From contig CAISYZ010000070.1 in the NCBI GenBank assembly GCA_903889895.1, positions 1 to 34,367 on the forward strand: DNA of 34,367 nt, given 5' to 3'. Shown piece by piece: positions 25,077 to 32,700 of the stretch. Every line of letters begins with the position of its first letter. The stretch's first letter is position 1. The notes under the pieces were generated by a model. That model did not search any database, was not told where the DNA came from, and was given only the letters and a program-made list of their open reading frames with translations. The DNA is from an uncultured Verrucomicrobia subdivision 3 bacterium (lineage in GTDB: Bacteria; Verrucomicrobiota; Verrucomicrobiia; Limisphaerales; UBA11358). The position numbers and the translations under genes were made by a program.

Positions 25077-26189
25077 TTAGCGCGCAATCTTCCTCACCGC
25101 TTTCAGGAGTGCCGCCGCCTCGGCTGGCGTGCCGATGGTGATGCGTAAATAATCGCTGACTTCTGGCGCGCTGAACCAGCGGACCAGGATTTTTTGTTCC
25201 CGCAATTTTTCCAGCCACGCTTTCGCCGGAAACAGCGGCGGCCGCGCAAGAATGAAATTCGTCTGGCTCGGCAGCACGCGAAAACCGAGCTTGGTCAGCT
25301 CGCGCGCCAGCGATTCGCGCGTGGCGATGATTCGTTTAAAATTGGCACGGTAAAATTTCAAGTCGTCCAGCGTCGCCTCGGCGGCAATCTGGCCGAGGCC
25401 GTTGACATTGTAGCTGTCGCGGATTTTATCAATCGCCGCGATGAGTTCCGCGTGGCCGATAAAATAACCGACGCGCTGGAAGCACAGCGAATAGGCTTTT
25501 GAAAAAGTGCGCGCAACTAAAACATGCGGAAATTTCAACGCCAGCTTGGCCGCGTTTTCATTGGCAAAATCCACATACGCCTCATCCAGGACGACCACGC
25601 CCTTTTGTGCGCGGCAAAGTTTTTCCAGTTCGGCGGTTTTGTAGCCCCGCCCGCCCGGCGCGTTTGGCGTGGTGACAAAGGTGAGCGCGGCATTGAACAG
25701 CCATTTTTTGCCGCGCGCTAATTCCGCGACCGACGGCAGGGTAAAATCCGCGTTCAATGCGACGGCGTTTTTGGCTGCGCCGTGAATATCTGCCAGCACC
25801 GGATACAGCGAATAGCTCGGCGTGAAATACTGCACCGTGGCTTGCGCCAGTTTTGCGTTTTGCGTTTTGCGTTTTGCGTCCGGCTCGACAAAAGCCCGCG
25901 TGGCAAGCGCCAACACTTCGTCGGAACCGTTGCCGACCAAAATGTTCTCCGGCTGGCAGCCATGGAGTTTCGCCAGCTTGGCGCGCAATTTTTCCGCCGT
26001 GGGATTGGGATATAGCCGCAGCCGGCCGTCCACGGCGGCTTTCACCGCGCGCAGGACTTTCGGTGACGGCGGATAGGGATTCTCATTCGTGTTGAGCTTG
26101 ACCAGACCTTTAATCTTCGGCTGCTCGCCGGGGACATAGGCGTGCAGTTCGTGCACCAGTGGGCGGATGAGCGGATTCAACTTTGCCAT
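25077..26189 (-). CDS. hisC: Histidinol-phosphate aminotransferase
   Basis: This fold-I PLP enzyme transfers an amino group to imidazole acetol phosphate in histidine synthesis. The 370-aa product has the HisC start (NPLIRPLVHELHAYVPGEQP), the substrate motif TNENPYPPSP, the cofactor phosphate loop VGNGSDEVL, and NAPGGRG. The Schiff-base lysine is in RTFSKAYSLCFQRVGYF and the C-terminal arginine region is in LRITIGTP. Near residue 106 an irregular Lys/Gln-rich stretch (KRKTQNAKL) is encoded by four tandem copies of the 7-mer TTTTGCG (plus strand). The ATG at 26189 was chosen over an upstream alternative. The gene lies 111 bases before the secretion-like unit on the same strand. Confidence 0.94.
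   Translation of the reverse strand: MAKLNPLIRPLVHELHAYVPGEQPKIKGLVKLNTNENPYPPSPKVLRAVKAAVDGRLRLYPNPTAEKLRAKLAKLHGCQPENILVGNGSDEVLALATRAFVEPDAKRKTQNAKLAQATVQYFTPSYSLYPVLADIHGAAKNAVALNADFTLPSVAELARGKKWLFNAALTFVTTPNAPGGRGYKTAELEKLCRAQKGVVVLDEAYVDFANENAAKLALKFPHVLVARTFSKAYSLCFQRVGYFIGHAELIAAIDKIRDSYNVNGLGQIAAEATLDDLKFYRANFKRIIATRESLARELTKLGFRVLPSQTNFILARPPLFPAKAWLEKLREQKILVRWFSAPEVSDYLRITIGTPAEAAALLKAVRKIAR
25851..25878. repeat. Heptanucleotide tandem repeat, four copies, within hisC
   Basis: Four perfect head-to-tail copies of TTTTGCG fill 25851-25878 (plus strand). They lie within the hisC coding frame, where a 7-base unit shifts frame with each added or lost copy. The encoded stretch is a low-complexity KRKTQNAK segment that looks inserted relative to the surrounding HisC fold. 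Confidence 0.9.
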
Positions 26190-26337
26190 GCACCGATTAT
26201 GCCAGCGGCGGCGGCGCTCCGTCACAAAAAATTTTCCTGATAAAAGTGGATTATCGTTGACTCTTTTTTTGCGCCTGAAAAAATTCCGGCAACGTTTCAG
26301 GGATATTTTGACAACACCGTTTCAATCCTCAAAACCC

Positions 26338-26355
26338 CGCCGCACCTGCGGCGGA
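26338..26355 (+). repeat. Hairpin in the leader of the PhoH-family gene
   Basis: CCGCCGCA (26338-26345) and TGCGGCGG (26348-26355) form a perfect 8-bp stem with a 2-base loop. It ends 26 bases before the GTG start and may influence translation or mark a terminator of upstream transcripts. No T-run follows. Confidence 0.4.
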
Positions 26356-26381
26356 AAACTCCGCTACCGCAAATTTCTATC

Positions 26382-27686
26382 GTGAAAAATTACATCCTCG
26401 ACACCAATGTCCTGCTCCACGACCCGAATTCGCTCGTCAACTTCAAAGAAAACACCGTGCTCGTGCCCATCGAGGTCATCGAGGAGATTGACCGCTTCAA
26501 GCGTGAGTCCACCGAGCTGGGCCGAAATGCGCGCACGGTTTCGCGGATGCTCGACGGTTTTCGCGGCGAAGGCAGCCTGAGCGCGGGCGTGGATTTGCCG
26601 AACGGCGGCAAGCTGAAAATCGCATTCCAGAAAAACGGCCACGGCGAGACGATTTTCACCAAAGACTCCGTGGACAACCGCATTCTCGCACTGGCCGCGC
26701 AGATTCAGAAGGCGCAGCCGAAAAACGCTACCATCCTTGTCTCGAAGGACATCAATCTGCGCATCAAGGCCGATGCCATCGGCGTGATGGCGGAAGATTA
26801 TGAGACGGACCGCGTATTCGTCACCGACCTTTACACTGGCATGGTGGAGCAAACGGTGTCGCCGGAAAAAATCGCTGCGTTCCGCGCGAAGAGCGAACTC
26901 GCGCTGCCGGAAGGAAAAAATTATTTTCCGAACGAATACTGCACGTTGACCGACGAATCAAATCCCAAGAAGACCGCGCTGGGCAAAGTGGACGCCACCG
27001 GCAAAAAACTCGTGCCGATTCTCGATTGCCGCGAAGGCGTCTGGGGCATTAAGCCACGCAACCGCGAACAGCATTTTGCGCTCGATGCGCTGCTCGACGA
27101 CCGCATCAAGCTGGTCACGCTCATGGGCAAAGCTGGCACCGGCAAAACCTTAATCGCGATGGCCGCCGGGTTGAAACGCGTAGTAAATGACCGGGAATTT
27201 CGCCGGCTCGTCGTCGCGCGACCGACTATTTCCATGGGCAAGGAACTTGGCTTTTTACCCGGTTCACTTGAGGAAAAACTCGCGCCTTGGATGCAGCCGA
27301 TTCACGACGCTCTGGAAATGTTGAGCGACCTCAACATGGGCCACGACCATCGCCGCGCCGCCGACCTTATGCGCAGCGGCAGCATCGTGGTGGAGGCATT
27401 GAGCTACATCCGTGGGCGGAGCATCGCGAACCAGTTCATGATTATCGACGAGTCGCAAAATCTGACGCCGTTGGAGGCTAAGACCATTGTCACGCGCGTC
27501 GGCAGCGGCACAAAACTGATTTTCACCGGCGATCCTTACCAGATTGACAACCCGTATGTGGACTCGTCCTCAAACGGTTTCAACTACGTCGTCAGTCGGT
27601 TCCGCGACCAGGCGATTGCCGCGCACATTGAGCTGCAAAAGGGTGAGCGTTCGGAATTGGCGGAATTGGCGGCGAATATTCTTTAA
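26382..27686 (+). CDS. PIN domain-PhoH ATPase fusion (PhoH2/YlaK-like)
   Basis: This 434-aa protein joins a PIN-type RNase domain to a PhoH P-loop ATPase. The PIN part begins YILDTNVLLHDP, with the first catalytic acid at Asp7 and later acids in VIEEIDRFK and the TDLYTG segment. The ATPase part has Walker A GKAGTGKT at residues 249-256 and the Walker B MIIDESQNLTPLEAKT. TRVGSGTKLIFTGDPYQID matches the sensor region. Such PhoH2 proteins unwind and cleave RNA in vitro and are sometimes toxin-linked, but no small partner gene precedes this one. The start is GTG at 26382. The family call is firm; the cellular job is uncertain. Confidence 0.92.
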   Translation: MKNYILDTNVLLHDPNSLVNFKENTVLVPIEVIEEIDRFKRESTELGRNARTVSRMLDGFRGEGSLSAGVDLPNGGKLKIAFQKNGHGETIFTKDSVDNRILALAAQIQKAQPKNATILVSKDINLRIKADAIGVMAEDYETDRVFVTDLYTGMVEQTVSPEKIAAFRAKSELALPEGKNYFPNEYCTLTDESNPKKTALGKVDATGKKLVPILDCREGVWGIKPRNREQHFALDALLDDRIKLVTLMGKAGTGKTLIAMAAGLKRVVNDREFRRLVVARPTISMGKELGFLPGSLEEKLAPWMQPIHDALEMLSDLNMGHDHRRAADLMRSGSIVVEALSYIRGRSIANQFMIIDESQNLTPLEAKTIVTRVGSGTKLIFTGDPYQIDNPYVDSSSNGFNYVVSRFRDQAIAAHIELQKGERSELAELAANIL

Positions 27687-27839
27687 ACTCGGGTCGCCGG
27701 CATCTCTCTTAAACTTCAGCAGCTAAACTACTTCTATGTCAACCGCATGAACATGCGAAACGAAACGCCTGGCATCGTTAATATTATCAATTGACAATTT
27801 TGCCGAATCGGCAGAAGTTTGAACCGAAAGCGAACTTAT

Positions 27840-28175
27840 ATGATTTCGAACGAACGCCCATCACCATTTGGTCGCCGTCCCTATCAGGGGCACGGTTACG
27901 GTGCGCCCAAATACAACCAGCAACCCCGTCCGCCGGTCAATGAAGATACGTTGAAAAGCGGCGAAGTGCAGATTGAACGGAAAAATTTCGTTTTCACCCT
28001 GAAAGAAAATCCGCGTGGGCGCTTCCTCCGGATCACTGAGGATGTCGGTGGTCGCCGTGATACCATCATCATTCCTTCAACCGGTCTGGCCGACTTCAAA
28101 AAATTGGTGGATGAAATGGTCAAGGCGTCCGACGAAATCCAGCCAAAACAGCCAGCGCCTGAACCACAGGGCTGA
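27840..28175 (+). CDS. Pur-alpha-like (DUF3276-type) nucleic-acid-binding protein
   Basis: This 111-aa protein has a disordered N-terminus rich in Pro, Arg, Tyr and Gln (about residues 1-35). A single compact domain follows, reading SGEVQIERKNFVFTLKENPRGRFLRITEDV, then RRDTIIIPSTGLADFKKLVDEMV. This is the layout of the PUR repeat (four strands then a helix), as in the single-domain bacterial PurA/BpuR proteins that bind single-stranded DNA or RNA. I chose ATG at 27840; a TTG at 27819 adds seven residues. A 13-base palindrome (27801-27813) and a TTGACA (27791) lie upstream. A terminator follows. Confidence 0.75.
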   Translation: MISNERPSPFGRRPYQGHGYGAPKYNQQPRPPVNEDTLKSGEVQIERKNFVFTLKENPRGRFLRITEDVGGRRDTIIIPSTGLADFKKLVDEMVKASDEIQPKQPAPEPQG

Positions 28176-28191
28176 GTAAACTGTTTTTACC

Positions 28192-28227
28192 AACTCCAGT
28201 GGAATTATTTTTCCGCTGGGGTTTTTG
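28192..28227 (+). terminator. Terminator between convergent genes
   Basis: Arms at 28192-28204 and 28211-28223 pair over 13 positions (with G-T pairs) around a 6-base loop and run into TTTTT on the plus strand. This stops transcription of the Pur-like gene. The stop codon of the convergent rsfS gene lies in the loop. Confidence 0.65.
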
Positions 28228-28582
28228 GCCTTTTGGCCTTTGCCGGCTTTACCGGTCTGGCGTCGCCCCACAGGCCTTCGAGGTCATAACGCTGGCGCGT
28301 CTCTATGTGCATGACATGAATGATCACGTCAAAATAATCCAGCACCACCCAGTTGCCGCCGGTCGCGCCTTCCGACCGCGCCGGTCGCAGGTCATGCTCG
28401 TCACGCAGACGGCTATGGATTTCCTCGACGATGGCGCGCAGGTGCGGCTGGCTGGTGCCGGACGCAATCACGAAATAGTCCGTCACGCTCGACAGCTTGC
28501 GCACGTCGAGGACGATAATGTTCTCGGCCTTTTTATTGTCCGCAAATTCACGGCAGAGCAGCGCCAGTTTTTTGGAATCCAT
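28205..28582 (-). CDS. rsfS: Ribosome silencing factor RsfS
   Basis: RsfS binds ribosomal protein uL14 and blocks joining of the subunits when nutrients are scarce. The 125-aa product has the family order: an N-terminal helix, AENIIVLDVRKLSSVTDYFVIASGTSQPHLRAIVEEI, then GNWVVLDYFDVIIHVM with the closing RQRYDLEGLWGDA. The C-terminal Lys/Pro/Ala tail is longer than average. ATG at 28582 is the natural start. The usual partner nadD is not in the window, so the gene is alone here. Confidence 0.95.
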   Translation of the reverse strand: MDSKKLALLCREFADNKKAENIIVLDVRKLSSVTDYFVIASGTSQPHLRAIVEEIHSRLRDEHDLRPARSEGATGGNWVVLDYFDVIIHVMHIETRQRYDLEGLWGDARPVKPAKAKRPKTPAEK

Positions 28583-28740
28583 AATTGCACGGATTATTTA
28601 AACACAGTTGGCTGCGGATGAACACAGATAAAACGGCGAATCGCAAAAAGTGGAATCCTTTTCGCGCCGGCGCAAATTTGTGGTAGTTTCCCGCAACCGG
28701 TTCGGCGATGATGGCCGCAACCCGAAGAAAGGCATCAGTC

Positions 28741-29013
28741 ATGGCACAGGCAATCATGGATCCCGAAAAGGTGCGGCGGTTCGCCGAGGAACTCCAGCGC
28801 TTCAACAGCGACCTCGAAAACCGCATGGTCATGTTGCAGGCGCGTTTCGCCGCACTTGGCGACACCTGGTCGGACCAGGAGCACGAAAAATTTTCCGAGG
28901 AATTCCTGCAGGCGCTCAAGGCGCTGAAAAAATTCAGCGAAGTTTCCCGCCAGCACACGCCTTACCTGTTGCGCAAGGCCCAGCGCATCGAGGAATATCT
29001 CCACCAACGCTGA
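28741..29013 (+). CDS. WXG100-like small helical protein (EsxA-like), first gene of type VII-like operon
   Basis: This 90-aa protein is almost wholly helical in appearance and has a WXG100-like centre, with Trp43-Ser44-Asp45 in LGDTWSDQEHEKFSEEF. It is preceded by a heptad-like helix (ELQRFNSDLENRMVMLQARFAAL) and followed by a second helix (LQALKALKKFSEVSRQHTPYLLRKAQRIEEYL). WXG100 proteins form helical hairpins that dimerise and are exported by type VII secretion. Here glycine in the motif is replaced by aspartate. ATG at 28741 has an AAGG ribosome-like site about 9 bases upstream. An earlier ATG at 28708 is less likely. The next gene starts one base after the stop. Export itself is inferred. 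Confidence 0.78.
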   Translation: MAQAIMDPEKVRRFAEELQRFNSDLENRMVMLQARFAALGDTWSDQEHEKFSEEFLQALKALKKFSEVSRQHTPYLLRKAQRIEEYLHQR

Positions 29014-29014
29014 C

Positions 29015-29521
29015 ATGGCTGACCGCGCCCAAGTCACCTCTGTCGCTGCCTTGGAATCGTTCCGCGCGGCGCTGCTGATATTCATCGGCCAGGCCCGCGC
29101 CAGCGTGGACGAGGCGCGCAGCGAGGTTTTGCGCACGCGAGTCTGGCTGGAGAACGACCGAACGCGCCATTGGGAAAACCAGTTGCGCGTCCGCAGCCTG
29201 GTGCTGGAACGCGCGCAGGCGGAAATGTTCGGCGCGCGGATGTCCAAGTTCGGCGGCGACACGCAGGAAAAACAGGCGGCGGTCCGCCGCGCGAAACAGG
29301 CGCTGACCGAGGCTGAGGAAAAAATGAAGCGGCTGAAAAAAAGCAAACGCGAACTGGATCATGATTCCGAGCCGCTGCTCAAACAGGTCGAGCGGCTGCA
29401 AAGTTTTTTGAGCAGCGACCTGGGCCAGGCCGTCGTGCAATTAAATGAACTCATCAAGGCGCTCGAAGCTTATGCCGGCGTGACCGCGCCCGCGCCACGT
29501 AAACCGGAGGCCGCCGCATGA
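29015..29521 (+). CDS. Coiled-coil protein of the type VII-like operon, 168 aa
   Basis: I do not recognise the family. The protein is highly charged and almost all alpha-helical in appearance. It has long heptad-like stretches (LERAQAEMFGARMSK, then a lysine/glutamate-rich KQALTEAEEKMKRLKKSKREL, then LLKQVERLQSFLSSDLG), a leucine-rich end, and a proline/alanine tail. It has no membrane segment or signal sequence. It starts with ATG one base after the WXG100-like stop and overlaps the next gene by 4 bases (ATGA). It is therefore translationally coupled and presumably works with its neighbours, for example as a secreted partner or scaffold. That role is inference. Confidence 0.8.
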   Translation: MADRAQVTSVAALESFRAALLIFIGQARASVDEARSEVLRTRVWLENDRTRHWENQLRVRSLVLERAQAEMFGARMSKFGGDTQEKQAAVRRAKQALTEAEEKMKRLKKSKRELDHDSEPLLKQVERLQSFLSSDLGQAVVQLNELIKALEAYAGVTAPAPRKPEAAA

Positions 29522-29730
29522 GCTTGAGTTCAGCCAGAGGCCGGCTGACCGGCGTGACGCGTGATTTGTCGCTCAAGTGGGATGACACTAAAAATTACTG
29601 GCGTGACGGCAAGAGTCAGGAGTTTGAGCGGCGCTTTTTGCGCGAGCTCTTTGCCGAAGTCAACCAGTCGCAGCTCGCCATGGAAAAACTGGACGAACTG
29701 CTGTGCAAAATCAGAAACAACTGTGAATAA
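29518..29730 (+). CDS. Second WXG-like small helical protein, 70 aa
   Basis: This 70-aa protein has the same W-x-D-x5-F-x3-F pattern as the first gene: the segment YWRDGKSQEFERRFL corresponds to TWSDQEHEKFSEEFL with equal spacing. The helix after it (RELFAEVNQSQLAMEKLDELLCKI) completes a short hairpin. A Trp-Asp-Asp stretch lies before it. It overlaps the preceding gene by 4 bases and the following ATPase gene by 8. No other domain is present. The likely role is as a partner of the first small protein, by analogy with EsxA/EsxB pairs, which is inference. Confidence 0.75.
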   Translation: MSLSSARGRLTGVTRDLSLKWDDTKNYWRDGKSQEFERRFLRELFAEVNQSQLAMEKLDELLCKIRNNCE

Positions 29731-32700
29731 TTTTCCCAGCACCCCGGAAATAATCGAGCTGCTTAACTCGTTGAAAAGCGCGTTGCAGGATTTTGCCGCG
29801 CGCGAGGAAAAGCTGGTCCGCGAAAAAAAGACCAGACTCGATGTCGCGCACCGGGTGTTGGAGCAGGCGCGCGGCCGGCTATTCGAGGAATCCGGCGACC
29901 GCGCGGATGCCTTGCACTGCGAGTTCCAGGAAAAGCGTGCGCTGGTTGAGGCGCGCTTCACGCAGTTCAAAAACAAAATCAAGCAGGCGCACGCCAACGT
30001 CCGCCGGCGGGTGTTGGAGCAAATTGCCGAGGAGGAGAGCCGCGAGAAGTTTGCCATCCAGAAAGGCACGCTCGACGCCGAGCGGCAGCGCGACGCGGCG
30101 CTGGCCCAAGCCGCTACATCGCACGCGGAATTCCAGCAGCATCTCGCAAACCTGCGCGACCAGCTTGCGCAGCAGGAAACCGCTGCGCGCTCCGCTTTCG
30201 GCGGCTATGGGAAATTTTCCCGCCTGTTCGCACCGGAAAAATCCTGGCCCGATCCCGACCTCAGCGCGGACGAGGATAAATTGTTCGCACGGCTCCAGCA
30301 GTTGCACCACGAAATTGACACTCAGCTCAAACAGTTTCGGAAAATTTTCTTAGCGGCGCTGTTCCGTTTCATTCCGGTTGGGTTGCTGCTTGTCGCCTTG
30401 GTGCTGGCGGCTGGCGCCGTGCCGGTGCTGCAAAAATTTAATAGCAACGCGGTGACGTGGCCGGAAGCCGGCGCGGCGATTTTTGTTCTGGTGGTTTTGT
30501 TTGTGCTGCGCGAAGTCGGCGGAAAACAGGCCGGCGAACTCGCAGTAAAAATTGCCGCCGGACTGGCGCAGGCGCGGCGGCTCGACACGGTCTGTTTTGA
30601 AAAATCTGATTTGTGGCTGCAACAGGAGCATAAGCGGATTCAGGAGGAATTTGAAAGCACGACCCTGGCATTGAACCAGCAATGGAAATTGCTCAACCGC
30701 GAAACCATCGCGGCGCGCAACGAACGACCGGTGGCGGTGGACCGCCGCGTGCAGCAGGCGCTAGCCAAATGCGAGAATCTGCGGGAGCGCCGGCGGCAGG
30801 AGCTTGATCGCGAGTCGCGCCAGACCATCGCGCTGGTGCAAGAATCCACCGAGTCGCAGCAATCGCAGCTCGAAGACGGCTTCAAATCCGAAATGGCGAA
30901 ACTGGAACGCGACTTCGCCGCGCAATGGCAGACGTTGCTGGCGGAATGGAACCAAACCGCGCCACCGCTTGCGAAAAAAATCCGCGCCGCCGAAAAATTG
31001 GCGGATGAAAACTTCCCCGCGTGGACTGCGCCGGGCTGGGACAATTGGACGCCAGTCGAACAATTCCGCAGCGCCGTCAAACTCGGACGAGTTGAAGTAG
31101 ATTTGGCGCATTTCGCTGGCACGCTGCCGAAGGACGAACGCCTGAAACTGCCGGGTGGCAACCGTTTTTCACCGCCACTGCTGCTGGATTTTCCCGCACA
31201 CGGCTCGGTTTATATTGAAACGGGCAAAGACGGCGAGGCTGAGGCGCTGTCGGCAATGAACAATTTGATTTTACGCCTGTTGTCCGCCGCGCCGCCGGGC
31301 AAATTGAGTTTTACGATCATAGACCCGGTCGGCCTCGGCCAAAATTTCGCCGCGCTGATGCACCTCGCCGATTACGAGGAGGGCAGCATCAACAGCCGCA
31401 TCTGGACGCAGCCGGCGCAGATTGAGGAGCGGCTCGCGGAGCTGAACGAGCACATGGAAAAAGTCATCCAGATGTATCTCCGCAACGACTACGCGACCAT
31501 CACCGAATACAACGCGCAGGCCGGCAACCTCGCGGAGAAATATCATTTCCTCGTCGTCGCGTCGTTCCCCGCGAACTTCACCGACACCGCCGCGCGACGG
31601 CTGCGCAACATCGCCGCGAGCGGCGCGCGCTGCGGCGTGTTCACGCTCATCCAGCGCGACGCGCGGATGCCGCTGCCGCCGGAATTTGTCGCGGACGAAC
31701 TTCAGAACAACAGCGTCTGCCTGACGCGCGGCGCGAAAAACTTTGAACTCGCAAACTGGCGTCAAACCGGCGTGCAAATTATTTTGGACGCGCCGCCGTC
31801 GCCGGAAATCGCGACGCACTTTCTGCATCGCGTCGGCGAAAGCAGCAAGGATTCCACGCGCGTCGAAGTGCCGTTCGCGCAGATCGCGCCGGCGGAAAAT
31901 GAAATCTGGTCGGGCGTCACCTCTGAGGAATTGCGCGTGCCCATCGGACGTTCCGGCGCGACGAAATGGCAATGGCTCGAACTCGGCAAAGGCACACGCC
32001 AACACGCGCTCATCGCGGGCAAAACCGGTTCCGGCAAGTCCACGCTGTTCCACGTCATCATCACGAACCTCGCGCTGTCGTGCAGCCCCGAGCAGGTGGA
32101 GTTTTACCTCGTGGACTTCAAAAAAGGTGTCGAGTTCAAATGCTACGGCAGCCGCAAACTGCCGCACGCGAAAGTCGTCGCCATCGAGATCGACCGCGAA
32201 TTCGGCTTGAGCGTGTTGCAGCGCGTGGACGACGAATTGCGCCGGCGCGGCGATTTGTTCCGCCAGCTCGGCGTGCAGGACGTGGCCGGCTACCGCGCGG
32301 CCGGCGGCGGCGAACCGATGCCGCGCGCGTTGCTGATGATTGACGAGTTTCAGGAATTTTTCACCGAGGAGGACCGCATTTCGCAGGGCGCGGCGGTGTT
32401 ACTCGACCGCATCGTGCGGCAGGGCCGGGCGTTCGGCATCCATGTCATCCTCGGCTCACAGACGCTCGGCGGCGCTTACACTTTGGCGCGCGCGACGATT
32501 GGGCAAATGGTCGTGCGCATCGCGCTCCAGTGCAATGAGGCCGACGCCTATCTCATCATGGATCAGGACAATCCCGCGCCACGCTTACTGTCGCGTCCGG
32601 GCGAAGGCATTTACAACGACGCGGCGGGCGCAATCGAAGGCAATAGTCCGTTCCAAGCCGTGTGGCTTTCGGAAAAATCGCGCGACGAGTATCTCGCGAA

